Under the pieces are notes generated by a model that saw nothing but the letters and a program-made list of their open reading frames with translations, was not told the DNA's origin and ran no database searches. A program made the translations under genes and the position numbers. Of a stretch of DNA of 11,763 nucleotides, positions 8,121 through 11,763 are shown piece after piece (position 1 is the stretch's first letter; every line of letters begins with the position of its first letter). The stretch covers positions 1-11,763 of the forward strand of contig JANWIS010000120.1 in NCBI GenBank assembly GCA_025449775.1, in the 5' to 3' direction. Source of the DNA: Ignavibacteriaceae bacterium. Its GTDB lineage: Bacteria; Bacteroidota; Ignavibacteria; Ignavibacteriales; Ignavibacteriaceae.

Positions 8121-8152
8121 ATTGATTGTAAGAGACTGATTAATTAGATTTG
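8121..8152 (+). promoter_or_regulatory. Candidate promoter for rplU-rpmA
   Basis: Within the 94-base gap before rplU, TAGATTTG (8145-8152) matches the Bacteroidota -7 consensus TAnnTTTG exactly. ATTG (8121-8124), 20 bases upstream, matches three of four bases of the -33 TTTG. The same stretch also reads as a sigma-70-like pair, TTGATT (8122-8127) and TAGATT (8145-8150), spaced 17 bases with four of six matches each. A start near 8155-8160 would give a leader of about 25-30 bases. The match is by eye only. Confidence 0.45.
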
Positions 8153-8183
8153 TTCCTCAAAATTTCAAGCATAAAGGATTACA

Positions 8184-8492
8184 ATGTTCGCAATAATTGA
8201 TGTTCATGGAGATCAAATAAAAGTTCTGGAAAAACGTAAGTATAACGTCCCCAGGCTAGACAGTAAAGTTGATTCTGAAGTTACTTTTAATTCAGTTTTA
8301 ATGATAGGAGACGAAAAGAAAGTTAAAATCGGAACACCTGAAATTAAAGGAGCTAAAGTAAACGATCGTGTTCTCGAGCATATAAAAGATGATAAAGTAA
8401 TTGTCTTTAAGAAGAAGATCAGAAAAGGTTACAAGAAGAAAAGAGGACACAGACAGCAGTATACAAAAATTGAAGTTTTAAAAATTGCTTAG
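8184..8492 (+). CDS. rplU: 50S ribosomal protein L21
   Basis: Structural protein of the large ribosomal subunit that binds 23S rRNA. The 102 residues are the usual length. The N-terminal beta strand MFAIIDVHGDQIKV matches the L21 start (commonly xxGGKQYKV), with GDQ in place of GKQ. The basic C-terminal block KKIRKGYKKKRGHRQQYTKI is the family signature. ATG at 8184 has a good Shine-Dalgarno AAAGGA (8173-8178) with a 5-nt spacer. It precedes rpmA by 14 nt, the widely conserved L21-L27 pair, and probably has its own promoter in the upstream gap rather than relying on the kinase gene's transcript. Confidence 0.97.
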   Translation: MFAIIDVHGDQIKVLEKRKYNVPRLDSKVDSEVTFNSVLMIGDEKKVKIGTPEIKGAKVNDRVLEHIKDDKVIVFKKKIRKGYKKKRGHRQQYTKIEVLKIA

Positions 8493-8498
8493 GAAGGA
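8491..8498 (+). promoter_or_regulatory. rpmA ribosome binding site overlapping the rplU stop codon
   Basis: AGGAAGGA begins at the second base of the rplU stop codon TAG (8490-8492) and ends 8 nt before the rpmA ATG. It is the strongest Shine-Dalgarno match in the window. The overlap suggests a ribosome finishing L21 could start L27 directly. Confidence 0.7.
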
Positions 8499-8506
8499 AA
8501 TAATTT

Positions 8507-8761
8507 ATGGCACATAAAAAAGGTCAGGGTTCAACAAGGAATGGAAGAGATAGTAATCCGCAATATCTTGGAGTAAAAAGATTTGGTGGAGAAAAAGTTA
8601 TTGCAGGAAATATTCTTGTAAGACAACGGGGGACTAAGTTTCATCCCGGGACCAATGTTAAAAAAGGAAATGATGATACACTATTTGCAATAGCAGATGG
8701 AGTTGTTAAATTCGAAATTAAAAGAGGAAACAGAAAATACGTTAGTGTTTATTCAGCTTAA
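8507..8761 (+). CDS. rpmA: 50S ribosomal protein L27
   Basis: Large-subunit protein whose N-terminal tail reaches the peptidyl transferase centre. The 84 residues are full length and open MAHKKGQGSTRNGRDSN, the conserved start (usually MAHKKGGGSxxNGRDS). The conserved core G-x-K-x-x-GGExVxAGxIxVRQRGTxxHPGxNV is clear at about 22-51. The N-terminus begins directly with the mature MAHKK sequence and lacks the short cleaved extension found in Firmicutes. It follows rplU by 14 nt. The obg/cgtA GTPase gene that follows rpmA in many bacteria is absent; a terminator hairpin comes 17 nt after the stop instead. Confidence 0.97.
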   Translation: MAHKKGQGSTRNGRDSNPQYLGVKRFGGEKVIAGNILVRQRGTKFHPGTNVKKGNDDTLFAIADGVVKFEIKRGNRKYVSVYSA

Positions 8762-8778
8762 GAAGATTTTTGTAGAAT

Positions 8779-8808
8779 AAAAAAACCCTCCTATCAGGAG
8801 GGTTTTTT
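8779..8808. terminator. Bidirectional rho-independent terminator between rpmA and mdh
   Basis: CCCTCCT (8786-8792) pairs perfectly with AGGAGGG (8796-8802) around a 3-base loop ATC. The GC-rich stem is flanked by seven A on the left and six T on the right, so the hairpin can extend through A-T pairs and gives a U tract when read from either strand. It lies in the 69-base gap between convergent rpmA and mdh and should stop both transcripts. Confidence 0.92.
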
Positions 8809-8830
8809 GTTTTAAACCTTTATAGTAAAA

Positions 8831-9796
8831 TCAAAATCCTAATCTCTCCATGTCAGCTACAAGACTTTTAACTGCATTTACTGAATTATCAAGAAGAGCT
8901 TTTTCTTCATCATTCAGATCGAACTCAATAATTTTTTCAACTCCATTTGCACCAAGCACTGCCGGAACGCCGACATAATATCCTTTAACACCAAACTCTC
9001 CGTTCAAAAAGGCACAAACAGGCAGCACTCTTTTTTCATCATATATAATTGCTTCTGCCATTGAAATTGAAGCTGAAGCCGGTGAATAAAAAGCTGATCC
9101 CGTTTTCAATAATTTTACAACTTCACCGCCAGCCATTTTTGTTCTCTCAATCATAGCATTCATAACTTCAGCAGCTTTTGTTTTATCTTTATATTTTTTC
9201 TCTAATAATTCCATAACAGGAATACCGTTAATGTTAGCATATCTTACTATCGGAACCATTGTATCTCCATGTCCGCCAAGCACCATTGCATTTACATCTT
9301 TAACCGATACTCCAAGTTCCCACGCAATGAATGTAGAAAACCTGGATGAGTCAAGAACTCCAGCCTGACCGATAACTCTGCTTGTAGGAAATCCAGTTAT
9401 CTTTTTAAAAAGCGTAACCATTGCATCTAAAGGATTGGAAACAATTATCACGATGGAATCAGGTGCATACTTCTTAACATTTTCTGCAACTGATTGAATT
9501 ATTTTCGCATTAGTAGTTAGCAGATCATCTCTGCTCATTCCCGGTTTCCTCGGTAAGCCTGCTGTTACAATTACAATATCAGAACCATTAATATCTTTAT
9601 AATCATTTGTTCCTTTAATAGAAATGTCAAACCCGTCTATTCTTGATGCTTCAACAATATCGAGAGTTTTTCCCTGAGGCAAATCTTCAACTATATCGAA
9701 TAATACAACATCGCCAAGCTGTCTTAAGGCGATGAGTTGTACCAATACTCCACCAATCTGTCCGCCTCCTATAAGTGAAATTTTTTTTCTGCCCAT
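8831..9796 (-). CDS. mdh: NAD-dependent malate dehydrogenase (LDH-like type)
   Basis: Interconverts malate and oxaloacetate in the TCA cycle in the cytoplasm. The 321 residues have the LDH/MDH fold. The Rossmann loop is GGGQIG (10-15) and D34 ends the second beta strand, favouring NAD over NADP. The mobile loop GLPRKPGMSRDDLL carries R83 and R89; an Arg at 83 is the family mark of malate rather than lactate (Gln) specificity. VSNPLD (119-124), R152 in GVLDSSRF and the catalytic H176 in GGHGDTMVP complete the site. The ATG at 9796 is followed by a run of eight A (codons 3-6). Only a weak purine-rich site precedes it. The 107-base gap upstream shows no promoter I trust; the gene may have its own or may be read from the RsbW-like gene on the same strand. 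Terminator downstream is strong. Confidence 0.96.
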   Translation of the reverse strand: MGRKKISLIGGGQIGGVLVQLIALRQLGDVVLFDIVEDLPQGKTLDIVEASRIDGFDISIKGTNDYKDINGSDIVIVTAGLPRKPGMSRDDLLTTNAKIIQSVAENVKKYAPDSIVIIVSNPLDAMVTLFKKITGFPTSRVIGQAGVLDSSRFSTFIAWELGVSVKDVNAMVLGGHGDTMVPIVRYANINGIPVMELLEKKYKDKTKAAEVMNAMIERTKMAGGEVVKLLKTGSAFYSPASASISMAEAIIYDEKRVLPVCAFLNGEFGVKGYYVGVPAVLGANGVEKIIEFDLNDEEKALLDNSVNAVKSLVADMERLGF

Positions 9797-9903
9797 TGTA
9801 AGTCCAGTGTTAAATAAAAATGATGTTAATGAAATTTAAAATAATTAAAATAAGTCAGAGCTAATAATTTTTGTCCGATATTGAAGGAAGATTTTGGAAG
9901 GAA

Positions 9904-10317
9904 TTATTTGAGTTTCAAAACTAATATAGTTTCGGTGCCGGATTCTGTTACATTATGTTTTACTTCATCCATATAAACACGCATAAGATAAACACCACGA
10001 CCTGAATCTTTCAAAAGGTTTTCAGGATCAGTTGGATTTGGAATTCTTGCCGGATCAAATCCTTTTCCTTCATCTTTTATTTTTACAATGAGTTTTGAAT
10101 CTTCAACATGAGCCCATATAGAAACAAGCTTTGTTGCATCGCATTTGTTTGCATGAATCATTGCATTAGTTGTTGCTTCCGTTACGGCAAGCAATAAAGC
10201 TGAAAGCTGGTCATCATTCAAGCCTATATCCTTGGCAAAATAATTTACAAACTCTTCGACCGTTATAAGGTTGTTCGGATCGCTTTCAACTTCTAATTGA
10301 TAAAATGGTTCAGGCAA
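9904..10317 (-). CDS. RsbW-like anti-sigma factor / serine-protein kinase
   Basis: A 137-residue single-domain GHKL ATPase of the RsbW/SpoIIAB (HATPase_c_2) group. The N box is AVTEATTNAMIHAN with E47 and N51; the G1 box is DEGKGFDP (82-89); the G2 box is SGRGVYLMRVYMDEV (105-119). No sensor, HisKA or membrane segment is present. Relatives bind a sigma factor or phosphorylate a STAS-domain anti-anti-sigma protein in partner-switching systems; some instead act in other phosphorelay or phosphatase circuits. No STAS protein, sigma factor or PP2C phosphatase gene is in the window, so its partner is unknown. Start: TTG at 10317 is fixed by an in-frame TGA two codons upstream (10321-10323) and by conserved sequence from about residue 5; no Shine-Dalgarno site is visible. 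It lies 47 nt after the outer-membrane protein gene and 107 nt before mdh. Confidence 0.9.
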   Translation of the reverse strand: MPEPFYQLEVESDPNNLITVEEFVNYFAKDIGLNDDQLSALLLAVTEATTNAMIHANKCDATKLVSIWAHVEDSKLIVKIKDEGKGFDPARIPNPTDPENLLKDSGRGVYLMRVYMDEVKHNVTESGTETILVLKLK

Positions 10318-10342
10318 AGTTCAAATAATTTTATTAAAGGTG

Positions 10343-10348
10343 ATTATA
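10343..10348 (-). promoter_or_regulatory. Possible -10 element upstream of the RsbW-like gene
   Basis: On the minus strand these bases read TATAAT, a perfect -10 hexamer, 25 bases before the TTG start. The region 16-18 bases further upstream (TTCTGA or TTTCTG) is a poor -35. In such AT-rich DNA the hexamer may be chance. If real, it would give the kinase gene a short leader and a start independent of the upstream outer-membrane gene. Confidence 0.25.
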
Positions 10349-10364
10349 AATTAACTTTTGTGAA

Positions 10365-11763
10365 TCAGAAATTCCAATTCATTGCTAAAATTCCACTAAG
10401 TCTCTGTCTGTCAGCACTTCTGCTGTCCGAGATGAATTCATACCAGGATGTCAATTTTAAGAATAACATTTTACTTCCGATTAATATCTCAAATAGAGGG
10501 CCAATGCTAAGAAACTCCGAATCAGGAATTCTGTTTTGTTCATCATAATTAAATGTATTGAGTGAAAAATATCTCAGTCCTAATGCAAAAAAAGAATTTT
10601 GTGAGACAATCCCAAACTTTGGATCAGCAAAAATTTCTCTGATATATCTTTGAGGGCGTTCAGCAAAGTCAGCCCAATCGAGCTCTCCTTGTTCAGTAAG
10701 TTTCATATATCCGGTCAGTATAAAAGAAAAATTTGCTGTTATCCGGTAATGTGTTGAATCTGTTGCAAGAAACTGCCTGAATGAAATACTTCTGAGATTT
10801 GTTGATAGATCTTCAAAATCATAAACAGTGTAATTGGCTGAAACTTCAAAATTATTTAATGAAGAAAATTTTACTCCGTTATAATAGCCTCCAGCAGAAA
10901 ATCTTAACACTCGATTGATATTATTATTGGCAGTTCTGCTGGCATATAGATAAACAAGATGACTTACTGTTCCTTCTAAAGTCGTAAACAGCTGGAAGAA
11001 TGGTGTGAGATCTCTGATATATCTTATCCTTACAATTGTTAATAATTCATCCCTGTCATCATCATTATCAAGGCTTGGTGTATCGTATTTCAATTTGCTG
11101 TGATAAATGCTCATCGATAAATGATCTTTACGTGAGAAATATATATTGCCAAGCAATGATACTGATGTTCTGTAAGAGTTGTTGTTCTTCCTGCTTTCCA
11201 AGTCAGACCTTTGCTCATAAAAAGTTTCATCAGCACCTTCAAATCTTTTAGTGATATGTTTTTCATCTCGTTCGGAATAATTAATTTTAAATCCGGCATC
11301 CGCAGTTTCTGTTTTGTAAAATAATCCTGATTCAACTACAATGCCCAGCTCATCTACCTGTGTATCAAAAATTGAAGTTGACTGAACGTCTGCAGATTTA
11401 TAACGAGTGTCCCTGTCAATTGTTCTTAAATTTATTCTGCCGGAAATTTCAAACTCGAGCAAGCCGAATAGATTATTGTGTCGGAGAAGATCCTGTAAAA
11501 AGAAATTTGTTTCAGTACGGCTTTCGATGTTGTTTGTAATATCGAACTGAGCTGATGTTATTGAATCAGCAAATAAATAAAAGTCTTTCCGATATTGATC
11601 AAACCTTGTGTTAAGAAAGTTAGTAACTTCGTGGTTGAAAGGATTAGTAACAAGAATATCAAGATACCTGATTGTATTTTTTCTTGGTGAAATATCTTCG
11701 TTCTCCAATCTCAATGTTGAATTCAATCCGAAGTCAGCAAATCCAAGATCACCGGTTCTGCCG
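10365..11763 (-). CDS. Predicted outer-membrane beta-barrel protein, N-terminus missing, function unknown
   Basis: The frame has no stop up to the right edge of the window, so the gene begins outside it; about 465 residues are visible. I do not recognise a family. The sequence is a series of amphipathic strands with alternating aromatic and polar residues, for example SVSLLGNIYFSRKDHLSMSI and FSAGGYYNGVKFSSLNNFEV, joined by polar, acidic turns such as LDNDDDRDE. It ends MNWNF, with the aromatic C-terminus typical of barrels inserted by the BAM complex. It contains no plug domain, nor the closing motifs of the TonB receptor at the left end of the window. A TTG at 11726 could be taken as a start, but the residues before it (RTGDLGFADFG) continue the same composition, so it is more likely internal. 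A role in surface structure or transport is possible; none is claimed. Confidence 0.72.
   Translation of the reverse strand, partial: GRTGDLGFADFGLNSTLRLENEDISPRKNTIRYLDILVTNPFNHEVTNFLNTRFDQYRKDFYLFADSITSAQFDITNNIESRTETNFFLQDLLRHNNLFGLLEFEISGRINLRTIDRDTRYKSADVQSTSIFDTQVDELGIVVESGLFYKTETADAGFKINYSERDEKHITKRFEGADETFYEQRSDLESRKNNNSYRTSVSLLGNIYFSRKDHLSMSIYHSKLKYDTPSLDNDDDRDELLTIVRIRYIRDLTPFFQLFTTLEGTVSHLVYLYASRTANNNINRVLRFSAGGYYNGVKFSSLNNFEVSANYTVYDFEDLSTNLRSISFRQFLATDSTHYRITANFSFILTGYMKLTEQGELDWADFAERPQRYIREIFADPKFGIVSQNSFFALGLRYFSLNTFNYDEQNRIPDSEFLSIGPLFEILIGSKMLFLKLTSWYEFISDSRSADRQRLSGILAMNWNF

Noticed and set aside
9797..9903. CTGACT-like -35 and TAAATT-like -10 upstream of mdh
   Set aside because: Spacing of 15 bases and only four of six matches each; not better than background in this AT-rich gap.
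11036..11335. Overlapping short frames on both strands within the outer-membrane protein gene
   Set aside because: They have no recognisable motifs or ribosome binding sites and lie inside a long coding frame; shadows of that gene.

Overview
The window reads as an ordinary chromosomal stretch of an AT-rich, Gram-negative bacterium of the Bacteroidota/Chlorobiota/Ignavibacteria group (FCB superphylum). The evidence is a TonB-dependent receptor with the plug style common in that group, a second outer-membrane beta-barrel protein ending in Phe, weak or missing Shine-Dalgarno sites with several TTG/GTG starts, and a promoter-like element upstream of rplU that fits the Bacteroidota pattern. Ignavibacteria is my best guess, but it is an inference from protein style and not from a marker gene search.

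Layout on the plus strand: (1) the C-terminal 652 residues of a TonB-dependent receptor, cut by the left edge; (2) a tightly packed run at 2002-8089: xseA and xseB (exonuclease VII), dxs (first step of the MEP isoprenoid pathway), a Gfo/Idh/MocA-type NAD(P)-dependent oxidoreductase, then an OmpR/PhoB-type response regulator and a PhoR-like membrane histidine kinase; (3) after a 94-base gap holding a good promoter candidate, the ribosomal protein pair rplU-rpmA (L21-L27). A strong hairpin with flanking A and T tracts lies between rpmA and the convergent mdh and probably ends transcription from both sides.

Layout on the minus strand, read right to left: a beta-barrel-like outer-membrane protein of unknown function cut by the right edge (10365-11763), an RsbW-like anti-sigma factor/serine kinase starting with TTG (9904-10317), and malate dehydrogenase mdh (8831-9796).

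The genes in the 2002-8089 run are linked by very short gaps or overlaps (11 nt, 34 nt, 1-nt overlap, 4 nt, 32-nt overlap), so they may be co-transcribed, although DNA processing, isoprenoid synthesis and signalling have no obvious shared role. No mobile element, CRISPR array, tRNA or rRNA was seen, and no gap exceeds 107 bases. I found no convincing new biological system. The most useful leads are two calcium-loop-like motifs in the TonB receptor, the sensor-less kinase with an ambiguous start, the orphan RsbW-like kinase, the unassigned outer-membrane protein, and some motif variants in XseA and DXS.
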